DNA of 64,000 nucleotides from Archilochus colubris (Eukaryota > Chordata > Aves > Apodiformes > Trochilidae): contig CM041090.1 of NCBI GenBank assembly GCA_023079485.1, forward strand, positions 36,358,874 to 36,422,873, given 5' to 3'. The position numbers were made by a program, and so were the translations under genes. Below the pieces are notes generated by a model. That model was given only the letters and a program-made list of their open reading frames with translations, had not been told where the DNA came from and searched no databases. Below are positions 51,662 through 63,500 of the stretch, in pieces. Within the stretch, counting starts at the first letter, position 1; each line of letters starts with the position of its first letter.

Positions 51662-52029
51662 GCCACCTGTAGTGAAATGAGGCAACCAGGTGCCACTAAT
51701 TGTCAGGTAGTGGGCATGAGCTTGTGTTAAGCCCACCTGTGCCTGGTTAGGGTGGGCCCCCACTGCGCATGAGCAGGACCAGGGGGCCAATAAAAGGTGA
51801 GGCCTGAGACACAAGCTCAGCTCAGTCCTGAGCACGTCTGCAGAGAGGTCAGTCGCTCTTGGAGCACTCACTCAAGCCTCACCCTGACGGTGACCTTTTA
51901 TTGGACCCCTAATCCTGCTCATGCGCAGTTGGGGCCTGCCCTGATCAGGCACAGGTGGGCTTAGCAAAAGCTCTCGCCCACTACCTGGCAATTAGTGGCA
52001 CCTGGTTGCCTCATTTCACTACAGCCACC
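51662..52029. mobile_element. Foldback transposable element (356 bp) with 131-bp inverted arms and 6-bp target duplication
   Basis: The element proper is 51668-52023, flanked directly by GCCACC on both sides (51662-51667 and 52024-52029). The left arm (51668-51798) and the reverse complement of the right arm (51893-52023) differ at 13 of 131 aligned positions by my hand count, with no gaps. Both start TGTAGTGAAATGAGGCAACC and end CCAATAAAAGGT. Complementarity continues inside: GAGGCCTGAG at 51799-51808 pairs with CTCAAGCCTC at 51871-51880. Each arm holds TGCGCATGAGCAGG and a CCAAT/TATA-like box facing inward. No open frame suggests a protein, so any movement would have depended on enzymes from elsewhere. 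The TG...CA ends and 6-bp duplication are LTR-like, whereas the long inverted arms resemble foldback or MITE DNA elements. The family is not recognised. Confidence 0.88.
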
Positions 52030-54546
52030 ACCAGTTCTTCTGGAGGACTTGGCATCTCATCCATCTGCTGAACACACTGGAGTGCAGCACTTCCAGGAGT
52101 GCTGGGTGGTGGTCTCTACCAGATGTGGGGCTACCCACTCCTGTTCGCTGTTTGTGTGGAAACACTGTCTTATCCTGAGGTTCTCAGGGTAAGTAAGAGG
52201 TAGCTTGCAGCTCCCCATTATTTCTTGCTTCTGTTGTCTGGAAAGACAGCAGCAACACCATAGCTGGGTTTGGACCTCCTGCTGTACTGCTGCAGCTGTG
52301 GCAGATGAGCAGATTGGATGCTGTTCTGCCTGGAGGAAGAATTTGTTCCAGATTGTTGCTTGTGTGCAAGCTGCTTGCCAGTCTGTGGAAGTCATGCAGC
52401 TTGCATGTGTGCAGGGTGACTGTCGTTAAATTCTGAAGCAGGAAGAGAAAAAGAGTTTTTAAAAGACTTATGACTTGAAGATGGAAAGCAACACCTGTTA
52501 GTGAGATGTCATGGTGTGTGCTTTTTCTTTGTTTTTGTCCATAGCATCTTGGTGCTTTAGTGAGGGTAATAAACAGTGATCTCTTGAGCATATCAATTGT
52601 CACTAAGATGCTCTCTAGCTGACTTCGTTTCTCTTCTGCCTCTCAGAGTTGGATTATGATTCCCAAGTAGAGCTTCAAAATATACCTCTTCTACTAATGT
52701 GAAACACTAAATTAGTTTTCTTCCAAAAATGGGGAAACAGGAAGGGAGTAGCACTGCTTTTTCTTCCTTGCATTAGCAGCATACTGGGCATGTGTGATGC
52801 AGCCCCTTTATTCTCAGGGAGAGTTCCCACACATGGATCTTTGCAGCGTGACAGAAGGGAAAATCATCTGGTGATTCAGCAATCCATTAATGGGAATGTG
52901 TATGCAAAGACTGAGCTTGTTAACAACCTCACAAAGGGTGCTGAGCATCTCAACACCCTTATGCCCTGCAATGTCTGAATGAATTAACATTTTTCTAAAT
53001 CTTGCAGCAGTAACTTAATTTTACAACAAATACCTTTTTTTTTTTTCCATTGTAGAATCTGTTCAAAGAGCCACCTTTTGTCCTTTCCAAATTTTCTGCT
53101 AGGAAAATGGATTTCATTCTCCTTGAGTACTTAAAACTTGATGATTTTTAATTGGCATGTGGGTGTGTTTGTCCTTACCTCCTGTCATGAAGCCAGCATA
53201 AAGTCTACTTTAATATGATAGTTAAAATCTCTTTCACAGTACTCTCAGCATGTTTCAACTGTTTCATTTAAACTTGCTCTTTGGTGAACAGGTTTCTTCT
53301 GGCCTGGTAAGATACCATTGTTCTTCAGAAGTCATAAACCATGCTGCCTACTGTCCTATCCCAACTGGTATCACTTCTCCTCCCTAATCCTGATGGAAAG
53401 TGGGATGAGGAAAATGCTGTAGTTTCTAACCTATCCCTTCAACATGAAATTTATACCTCTAAGTTGACTATAGTTTTCCTTCATTAAACCACTGCTGAAA
53501 GCTTGCACATGATGCTGCTTTCTCTGTATTTAGAAACTATTGACCATAGGCATGTTAAAACTACTGAGAAAATGAGGTTTAGAGAAGAAGTACAAAATAG
53601 ATGTGCTTTCTATATCTAAAAACCACTTTACTCATAATCTAAGTTCGTTTCCTCTTGCTGTTTGTTTACAGGATCTTGGCATTAGTAATTGGCTGTTATT
53701 TCATGTTTTTATCCTGTTCTATTTTTAATCCAGGCTCTAAGAATAGTTCCCATCATTTGGAACTATTTGCAGTACTTCAGAAATATATGTATTTTTTTAA
53801 CTTATATGGAGCAATGATTTTTTTTTTTAAATATATGGAAATATTTCATTAATTGTGTTTCTCAGTACTTCTTGTTGTATTCAGACTTCCTTTCACTTAG
53901 CATTAGGGTGATTAGTGTGGATCATCACCTTGAAAAGAAAACTTTGTCTAACATTATGAGTTGATCTTGTAGGCTGATTCATGTTTCAAGATACTTGTCT
54001 CCAGCATCTCCTTGAAAGAATAAAGTCTCATTAAAAGGAAGAAATAGTTGAGAGTAGATGTGTGTTGTTCTGTCTAGAATTCCACATTGCTAACAGTATG
54101 AAGCAAGTACAGCTCTGTTGGTGCTGGTGTTTGTTATGTCAGCCCAAGCTGGTTTGAGTTTGTGTTTTCCAAGCGGCGCTTCCCAAAGGCAAAGTCCACT
54201 TGGTGCACAGATTCCTGGACTTGTACCTTTCCAAGATTTTTTCAAGATCTGTCAGCATTCCCTATGATTTTTTTCGTAGTTCATGTGAATGACACATGAG
54301 CAGTCCAGTTTGATGCCTTTGTGTATTTTAAACCTCTATAGTCTGTCATCACTGAAAGCTCTAAGATCACACTACATGCCTTAAATATCCTTACCCAAAA
54401 AGACCTTAAGTGTTTCACACTGTCCTGTGTTCTGTAATAACAAAGATTCTATAGAGAGAGAATGGAAGATAGCAGAAAATAATGAAAATCTTTGCAAGGT
54501 AGATTATTTTTTTCCTCTTTTATAACATGCTTTTCTTTTCTGTCAG

Positions 54547-54722
54547 AGAAACATTAAAAAGGAAAACTGATGGCAATGAGTGTACAAGCCCAATTGCAAA
54601 CAATCCTGGCTCAAAAAGGGATGCCCACTACTGTGCAGTCTGCAGTGACTATGCTTCAGGATACCACTATGGGGTCTGGTCATGTGAAGGCTGCAAAGCA
54701 TTCTTTAAAAGAAGCATTCAAG
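54547..54722 (+). CDS. ESR2: Estrogen receptor beta, coding exon 2 (end of A/B domain and first zinc finger)
   Basis: The exon completes Arg145 and runs to the first base of Gly204. Residues 146-168 finish the A/B region. The DNA-binding domain begins around Ala171, with zinc ligands Cys174, Cys177, Cys191 and Cys194. The P-box ([11 protein letters not shown] from residue 191) has the Glu-Gly-Ala pattern that directs estrogen receptors to the AGGTCA half-site of estrogen response elements. The acceptor is TTTCTGTCAG and the donor is CAAG|GTAGGA. Its length of 176 nt keeps the frame between exons 1 and 3. The open frame that starts in the intron at 54527 and the overlapping frame at 54570-54773 are artefacts. 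Confidence 0.98.
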
Positions 54723-57457
54723 GTAGGAGAACCACCCTTTAATAACTTTGCTCAAAGAAGGTGTTTCATATGATCAGGAGCTACAGCAGCTGATCTAGGA
54801 ATGAGCTGGTATACGGTGCTGCATGCTGAAAGGTAGAGCAACACATGGTTCAACTACTTTATCTTTTGGCTCTTATGTTATCAACAGCTGGAAAAATCAC
54901 AGAGTAAGGAATTTAATTCTATAGAGAAGAGGTGGAATACATAGCATGGGAAGGTGCTGCAGCAAAAGCTGCGGTGGGATGGTACTGCAGACCTGTGAAT
55001 CTGATTGCAGTTTGTGTCCCAAAGCGACATAAAAATTGAGAATTTGATATAATTCACACAGTTAGAGTAGGTAATTGTCTGGAGACTTTGCTTGCCAGGA
55101 ACTATTCTTGACAAGAATATATTGTCTGGAGCTGTTGAGTCATAGCATGAAATATCTACACAATATGTAGGATATAAAAATACCTGGTAAGTATTAAGTA
55201 CAAATTTAATTATTGTTATTTCTCAGCCCTACATCCTCAAAGCCTGCATTGCAGTCATTCTTACTCTGCCACATCTCTCTATTTAAGTTTTCCACTTCAC
55301 TGTTAAAACTCTTAAATATTTAGCATTTAGTTCAAATTTGCTGAGGGGCTGCAATAGGAAACACAGGTAGGTCTCCATGCTTGGTATCACAGCCTATGGG
55401 CAGTGACATATGAACCATATTGTAGCTTTGGACCACTTCATGTCTTTAATCTTAGCTCTAATTATCACGTTCTTTGGCCTCATCTGAGGCCTCTTGGTGG
55501 AAATTTAAGTGGGCTGACATTTGATACTAGATGCAGACACTAACAGAGAAACTCCTGTCGTTTTTTGGACTGTAACGTTGCCTTCCTCTTTTTCACACAC
55601 AGCCTTTGGCAGTCTTGAGATATTTTGGCTCAATACTGCAGTTTGTGTCACCAGTAGTATCAAATTTAATTCAAAACTTATTTTCCTTTTCAATTTATTG
55701 TGCAAGTTCTGCATGAGCAAGTAACAACTTCTATAAACTGGTGCAAATACTTTTGATTTCTAAAATAATTGTAGAGAAATTTGTCTCCAGTTTGTCACAA
55801 AAGGAGACTGCATTTGATTTCAAAGTGGTTTCTGTCAGAAAAATAATTTGCCTGCTCTGTGTTGCTCACATGTTTTTTGACTGTGAGTGAGTTACCCATT
55901 GTGGCCTTTTGTACACCTTAATGTACCCTGTCAGGTAAGGTTTGTTTGTAATTCAGATAAATGAAAGTAAGTTCTTGGCATAAAACACTATCAAGCACTT
56001 GGTTACAACTGTTGTAATGAAGGATATTGCCTATAGAAAAAAACACAACCCCCCAAAAAAACCCAAACCAAAACCAACCAAACCAAAAAAACCAACTTCC
56101 AGGCATTCCATAGACCAAAATGTTGGGCTAATGTCTAATTAAAATTAGATGGTATGACTGAGCAACTGTGTGTGGTCTCCTCTGCTTGTCCAATTTCGTA
56201 GTGCAGTGTATTTGTCCCACATCTCTGAACATCTGCCTGCAAGCTAAATTATCCCAAGGCCACCAGAGTTTTAAACAGCTTTATACTCCTGTGTGATTGG
56301 GTTACAGTGCAATGGAGAGCTCCCTCCTCCCTTCTCTCCATGTTGTGTGAAGAGTGATAAATAGTAATTTGTTTTCCAGTCATATGTCTCAGTAGGAAGT
56401 TGGGCAAAATGTAACCTGATTTCTCCTTTTTAAAATTGTGGGTTCAAAAATTCAAGGTTAAAATTATTTTAATTTTGCAAGGAAATAGTCACAATGGTTC
56501 AGTTAAATAATTACTCTTCAGGACGTGAACTTTTGGACTTGCATCAAGTAAAAAATGTCTGGTAGCTGTATCTTTGCCTGATCTATTTTTAAAGTTTGAA
56601 TAAATAACTCAAACCACTTGAGAGGTAAGACATTAAGAAATGTAAATGAGTAAATATTACTGCAAGAGAGATTTCCAGTATTTGGCAGCAGACGATGTGA
56701 CTGTATTTACACCACAAGCAGACTCAAGTCCAGCTACAGTAATAAACCTTTGGACCAGATTATTGATTAATGAAATACAATAATACAAAGGAGTTTGGGT
56801 GGAGGTGAGGTGGAGAGAAGAAGAGGCTGTAGTGGAAAGAGATGACAATAAGAGAAACACTTGTTCATTAAATCTAGTAGTTATAACTTCTGCTTGTGCT
56901 TTTCTTTGTACTGTACAGTGTGGGTTATTTTATTCTGCTCTTCTATCTCTCTTGTGCTGCTTTTTTTTATTAACTTTGGTGCAGGGTCAATCCTCCAAAG
57001 GCTTCTTCATTCCTGGAACTCATCTCGTCAGAGAATTCAGTAAATAGAGCTGTAGTTTACTTAAATCTTTGCAGGATTGAAGTTGTGTGCACTGCTGTTA
57101 TCAACTCTGATGAGGAAGAAAAATCTCCTATCTGCCATCTGTTGAGCCCCAGTATACAGTAAGAAGTTGGAGCTTGGGAGCAAATTTACAGGAGAGCATT
57201 TTGTCCCATATTTAAAAATGGTATTGGAAGGTGCTTGGTTACCTAACAGCCACCACTAAAAGCTGTTTTATGCTGTCTGGCTATCTTTTGGGGCCACAAT
57301 ACAGGGTAAATGTATTTCCACATCAGTTAAATTAGTGGAGCTTAGATATATGCGTATGAAAAAGTAGAGATGCTTAAAACCAGGATGGTCCTGATTTGGG
57401 AAATGACCAAAAGAGACTGCCAGAGATGTTAAATTTTCTCTTTCTACTCTGCTGCAG
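54723..57457 (+). other. ESR2: ESR2 intron 2 (2.7 kb)
   Basis: It runs from GTAGGA to CTACTCTGCTGCAG and splits a Gly codon after its first base. It contains an A/C-only tract at 56037-56096. No other element recognised. Open frames at 55505-55724 and 56799-57047 are unsupported. Confidence 0.9.
56037..56096 (+). repeat. 60-bp A/C-only low-complexity tract
   Basis: AAAAAAACACAACCCCCC, then AACC and AAACC words up to AACCAAC. There is no G or T on the + strand. The minus frame at 55918-56118, with Phe, Trp and Gly runs, is its translation. Confidence 0.9.
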
Positions 57458-57574
57458 GACATAATGATTACATCTGCCCAGCTACCAATCAATGCACCAT
57501 AGATAAAAACAGGCGCAAAAGCTGCCAGGCATGCCGGCTACGGAAATGTTATGAAGTGGGAATGATGAAATGTG
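57458..57574 (+). CDS. ESR2: Estrogen receptor beta, coding exon 3 (second zinc finger)
   Basis: This 117-nt exon, the size expected for the steroid-receptor second-finger exon, completes Gly204 and encodes residues 205-242 plus one base of the next codon. Zinc ligands are Cys210, Cys216, Cys226 and Cys229. The D-box between the first two (PATNQ) mediates dimerisation on palindromic response elements. The segment from [14 protein letters not shown] onward forms the C-terminal extension of the DNA-binding domain. The acceptor is CTGCTGCAG and the donor is TGTG|GTGAGT at 57575. The exons for the hinge, ligand-binding domain and AF-2 are not in the window, so the gene is partial here because of the window limit, not because of a break. 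Confidence 0.98.
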
Positions 57575-60500
57575 GTGAGTTGTGCATGTTTCTGCTGTTT
57601 GCTTGGGTTTTGCTGCCTGTTTGTTTCTGGGGATTTTCCGTTTGTTTGTGTTTTTTCCCTTCAGTCAATTCTATATAGCTTTTTTTTTTTTTTTTTTCTC
57701 CTTGGATTCCTAAAAAGGCATAATAGGCAATTAGAACAAGGTTTAAGCTGGTTTTATAGGAAGGAATATATCGATTCTTAAAGCAGAGGACTCTTAATAT
57801 TAAAAAGAAAACCTGGGAGAAGTATTAAAGTGTTAGTTAAACATGAGAGAACCATAGTACCTGAGCAGAGCTCTGTGAAGGTGCTTTACTTGCCTGCTGT
57901 ACTCTGCGGAGTGGGAACCCAACACCCGCTGCTGCCTGAGCCTCAAACTGAAATCTCTTCTGACACGGGGTAAATGAGCCTGTACTGGTCTCTGCTGGTT
58001 GAATGTAGTACAAGAATATCAATGCTGCATCAAAGCAGCTATTAATTACCCCAGTACACTCCTTCCAACAGTGCTAAGTGTGAATGCCTAGGGAGGAGTG
58101 TAAGAATGAGACCTAAGTCAAACTACTACTGACAACTCTCAGCTTCCAAAAATCAGCATTTGGGGACTTCTGGTCTAGAAAATGTTTTTTGTACTTAGTA
58201 GGTCTTAATATACTAACAGAATGGCAACTTTGTCACTCTTTAATATTGTAAAACCTTTGTACCTATGTCATCCTGTACCAGCTTGACTGCCTGTAATGTG
58301 AAGAAGCAGTTCTCTGGTTGCTGGGATTTTTTGTGGGATATTGATGGGGTATTGAGGAGAAGGCAGTGAGTGGGCTGATTTTTTTTTAACAGGTTGTTTT
58401 CAGATTATGTCCTCCAGCTCTTCCATCAAAAGCAGTAGTGAACAACCACTGTTTGTCACTGCACCACTCAGAATTATCCAGCCTTTTCTCTTATTCCCAT
58501 CTTGTACTTACAGTGATGTGACTTCACTGTAGTTGTCCATTTATAGATAATTTTTAAAGGTTACTTTTAAGAGGAAAGCTTAGAATACATTTCAATATCT
58601 AATGTACTTTCACAGTCAAGGTTTGTTGTTGTTTTTTGTAGATTCCCAAATGTACATGATAGAAATAAGCTGAGGAAACATCACATAGGAACACTGGAGT
58701 GGAAAGGAGAAAGTTCCTGTATTTGGTCAGGATTTTCAAGCATGCTTCTCACTTCATCCCATGTAATGTAAATATCTGTTACTATATCCAGGCTAGGCAG
58801 TGTTTCCATGCTCCCACTGCTTTGATCTGGAGACTGTTTGCGAAGTATTATTTCTTTCACTTGGAGCAATCTTTAGACTTCCAGGCTGATTTATTGCTGG
58901 ACAACTGATGCCCATTTATTCTTGTGCCAACATCATGTTGTAGCTTAGAGGCTCCCCTTCTCTTTATTGTTAATGGTCTGGTTGTAGTTATGGACATCGT
59001 ATCTACTCACAACCTCTGTTTTATTAGGCTAAATTAAAAAATTTTCCCTCTTCTTGCAAAATAGGAAAGTAAGCAGAATCTGTAAGTCACCAGTGTAGCT
59101 TGTCCCTGTCTGCTCCAGGCTGAAATAATCCATTTAGCACTTGAATATCCAGAATCATGGACAGTATTCCTGTCAGCTCTCCTCACCATTGTAGCATTAA
59201 TACATATGAGTCAAAGTAGGGTCCTATTACCCTTTTTCATGGTTGTATCACATTGGCAGTTCATAATCATTCAATGATCTGTTGTGACTGCAGCCTCCCT
59301 GTTCATTTCTGGCTGAAAACTCCCACTTCAGATTCAATTGTTCCTTGTATTGTTTTTGTACTCCTGCAATACATGTAATATCTGTTGCTTAAATCAGTTA
59401 GTTCCTTCTAGATGAAGCTCCTGTCTTCTTCTGCACCAATGATGCATCTCAACTTTATTGGTGTGTTTCACAAAGTATCTTCTTTGTTGTCTGGCCTCCA
59501 GAAAGGAAAGCCTTATGCTTGCAAATGGAACTTTATTTGAACTTTACTCTCTGAATGGTATCACTGACTTTTGTTCATCTTTATGACTGAGAATTTTCCT
59601 TCAGTTTTTTTAACAACAGAGCTTTCTATCAAGCCTCAGTTCTGGAGTTGGGGAGTTTTTTGTAAAGACTGATTACACTATGCTGGTATAATGTGGTCCT
59701 CCACAATGCTCTGCTTAAATGAATCCTTTTACTCTAATTGTCCAGGAAAAACTGGCATTACAAATAATAAATAGTGATCATATGTACTTATGCCTTAGCC
59801 TGTGTTCTTTTTAATCTTTTCACATATTCATAAACATGTTTTCCTACAGTAAGGCATGTTTGTAGGACATTGTCTACTATGCCAGATGAAAAAAGACACT
59901 TTGAAAATGTGACAGGAAAATAACAGGAACTGTATTCTTTAAAAATTAGTTTTTTAATCCTGGCATTGAAATTTGAGTCTCCTGAGAATTTAACTTCTGG
60001 ATCTTACCAATTTAATTTCATAAAAAGGGATAGTAAAATTACTCAGCATTGTGTGGCTTGCCATATGAGTTAAGAGGCATCCGTGAGTAAAGCTGATGCA
60101 TGAACACATGGTGACAGACATTTAAACCAGACAGATTTTGACCGTGTTTCTTGCATCAAATGTAAATGCCATTTCCCGTGGAGCAGAGTGATTATCTTTC
60201 AATTTTTTTCTTTTAGAGCAGTGCTTAAATACCAGTTTTTTACTGTAGAAAGCCATAAAAGAGTGTGTTTTATTTTTAATGAAGGCTTTTCCCCATCTCT
60301 GTTCCTTTCCCAGGTCATTCAGTGAATGCATTGGTTCACACCTGCTAAAACCATGGATAGAATAGAATGGTTTGTAAGTGCATTTTTGCTCAATTGAAAC
60401 TTGCTGTCCAGCAGAAGTGGTAAAAGAACCTCAATTACCACTTTGTCATTTATGAAAGCTCCTGATAAAGCCTCTGTGCTGTTTGCATCAAATCTTTAAA

Positions 60501-63500
60501 TCCTCGTTTTGCATATTAAGAGTAGACATCTTCAGAAAAAATACACCTATATGTGTGTATCCACGTATAAATATAGTATGCATTTCTGTGCATAAATGTG
60601 ACTGGGCAGCATGTGCCATCTCTAAAAAGGAGACAGTGGGAAAGTGTAGTTTTGGAGTTTCCTGGTCTGAAATTCTGTTGGATTTCATCACATTCATACC
60701 CTTTGAGAAGCCAGCCCAGCAAGCTACATGTGTTTCAGTGGAATCTAGTTTGAGGGTGCTTTGTATTAAGGTGACAATGGATTTTCTTACAAAATACACC
60801 ATTGTTGCCAAAAGCACGAGTGCCTTAAACACTACATCTGCAAGTTTCTCTGTGGAAGTCTGTGTTGCCTTCTGTTCCAACTGAGAAAGCTACTGCTAAA
60901 TTTTGACAGTAGGACTACTAGCAGTGGTAGAAAAATAATGGCAAAGCACTGTTATCAGGAACAAGGGAAACAGAAATACTGCAGTAGAGTCTGACTGGCA
61001 AACTCAGGTAAAACAGGTCGAGATAAAATTGATCTCCTCTCCTCTTGGAGCTTTCTGGTGTTTACCTGGGGAGCTCCTGAAATGGAGTGGGCAGTTTGCC
61101 AGATGCAGTAAAGAAGAGGGGAGTAACTTCATCATTTACCTATAATCACACTGGGAGCAGCTATGCTCCTACTTGTCTTTTTTTGCTTCCTGAGGCTCAA
61201 ATAGACCTTCTTCCATGAGGAGCTTTTGGTTTCCCTCTTGGACTAAACTTGACTTTTATTCCCGTCTCCCATCATCCTGCTCCTGGATCTTTCTTCCCAT
61301 GTTCCACTTCTCAATCAGTTGAAAGTTTTCCAGAGATAAAGCTCCCTTCTGCTCCCTCCCCACCCTGAATGAGGAGACTGAGGGGGCCATTCTAGAAAGC
61401 AATGGGGAGGTTCTACCCTTGAATACTGATACCATACCACTGGTGAAAGAATGCAGAAAGAAAACCAGACTTTTCTGTGGGCTGACAGGGTGCAGGGTTT
61501 GGCTCTCTTTCTCCTGTGCTTGACTGCTGTGTGCGGTTTCTAGATAACACTTCAAAATACTACAAATTGCATTTCACACAGAAAGTAAGTGGGGGGAAAA
61601 TGGCATTCTATGGGCATAAGATGTCTTAATTGTATTTTAGCTATCATAAAAATTACTGTAATTTCGGTTTGTATTCTTATGTGTGTATGGCAGATGGCAG
61701 CTGCTTTGTTAGTGGTTCTGCTCTGTGAATACAGGCATTCTCATCAGAACATTTGCATTTGCTTCCAAAGGTGACTGCAGTGATAATGATTTACTAAGGT
61801 ATACTTGAGCAAGTTTTAAGCTAGAACACTTATAAAACCTGATTATAATATATTCAGTAGTAGAATCTGCAGTTGCTGCTGAGCTGGCTAGTTACATACA
61901 CAGTTACCAGGGATCAAAATGAGTATTAAGAGCAACATGCCATAAAATTGCCCACCATACCAGACAGCAGAGGCATTTGTGATTTTCAAATAATTTGTAA
62001 AGTAGGAGTTGCTTGTGTTTTGCTGCCAGTAATGTCTGTTGTGGCTTGTTTATGGATGAGTGAACAACAGGCTCATCATTTTATTCAATATGTTTTACTT
62101 CTTATATTGTGATCATTTACCTGTGTGGTCTGTGATGCTGTAACTCAAGGTCTTGCTGGGGTCCAGCACTCTCAGCTATTTTCTTGTGCAAAGAATAGCT
62201 CTAAGTAAGGACAGTGTGGAAGGAAGAAAGAAGTCTCTGGTAATCTTGTGTACTTCCACATTTGCCTGAATAACCTTTATGAATGAATATTCTCTATGAC
62301 ATATGGTTAAGCACTTTGTGGTGAAGTCTGAACTAGTCTCTTATCTGGGCAGCTGTAAGTATTTTAGTGTTGTGCCATTATGGAGATGGACCCATATCTC
62401 TCTGTGTAGTTCAGCCAAACATTAAGCTGAATTTCATTGCCTAGTTGGATTTTGGACAACTTGAGGTCTATATAAATATGACAGACATGGATCAAGAATG
62501 GTAGGAACTGATGAATCTGGTAGCTTGACAGAAGGGAAACTGCCACATTGCCATGTCCCCAGGCAAATCTGAATGTGTATTGTTGTCAGACAAATACACA
62601 CAATAGCTGTATCCACAGTGGGCCACACAGGTCAGCACCAACAGGAATTACTCGTGAACACAAGCAATGGAAAATAAGAATTTTTATAGCATGGATCCTT
62701 CCAGTAACTGGGTTAAACACTCAATTTGTCACATAGTGGATCCCCATATTTCCCCAGCTGATGACCTCACCACGGTTGCTGGTTCTCAGACCTCTTCCCA
62801 AATAAATTGTCACACTAACACACATGTGCTATGGATGCCTCCAGTAACTGGCTTTAGAAAGTCAGTGTTATCCAGTAGCTGGCCCCTGGATCTTCTGTTC
62901 ATCCAGGTGCTGTGTGCACAAAGTCTCTTGCATGCATGCACACAAACACACAAATGGGTCTCTGGCAGCTGGTCCAAACCTGTGGCCCTACTAGTAGCTG
63001 TCACCTAGATTCTCTAATCTCCTTAGTGGATGTCTTGATACCTGGTCCCTCCAGGTGAAATGAAAACTCTTTTCTGGTGGCTTATCTGCTGGGCGTCATG
63101 CCCAGATCACAGGCTGGTCATTCTTCTTTGATATTCCTGGGAGTAGCCTAGTCAGTGTGCTTGTCACTGATTAGGTTCTTGGGATTCTTCCTTGGGATTG
63201 TTCCTGTTTTTGTTCCTTCACTTTATGAAGCCTGCAATCAGATACCCTAATGAAGGAGTCTGTGAATAAAGCAAGAAGTCTCCAGGCAAGACCTCGTAAG
63301 TGTAGTAATTTCAAGATAGTAGCAGTAGCAGAAAGGATGTTTTTGTCAAATATATTGTGAGACTGAAACCAAGTGAAACAACTATTATGCTTTATGACTC
63401 CACAGTCTCCACGTGTGCAATAAGAAAAGTTCCTCTGGTATAGATTTATGTTAGCACAGGCACCTCCTTATATATGAAAATTCAACCTTTAAGTATCATG

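Larger units (their letters stand above)
47656..54546 (+). other. ESR2: ESR2 intron 1 (6.9 kb)
   Basis: Bounded by GTCAGT at 47656 and TTTTCTTTTCTGTCAG at 54546; it splits an Arg codon after its second base. It contains A/C-rich tracts (47740-47783, 49236-49261), an internally deleted CR1 (49608-49824), a T-rich tract (51117-51155) and the foldback element at 51668-52023. Open frames inside it on either strand, including the 139-codon minus frame at 52184-52603, have no recognisable product. Confidence 0.9.

Noticed and set aside
51668..52023. Reading the foldback element as a simple solo LTR
   Set aside because: A solo LTR would not be palindromic over 131 bp at both ends. It remains a possible origin but does not describe the structure seen.
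52184..52603. 139-codon minus-strand frame in ESR2 intron 1
   Set aside because: No recognisable domain, antisense within an intron, and overlapping open frames on the other strand; most likely chance.
54723..54773. Open frames running through the exon 2 donor
   Set aside because: The GTAGGA donor and the phase match to exon 3 explain the end of the exon.
55918..56118. Minus-strand frame with Phe, Trp and Gly repeats
   Set aside because: Translation of the A/C-only tract at 56037-56096.
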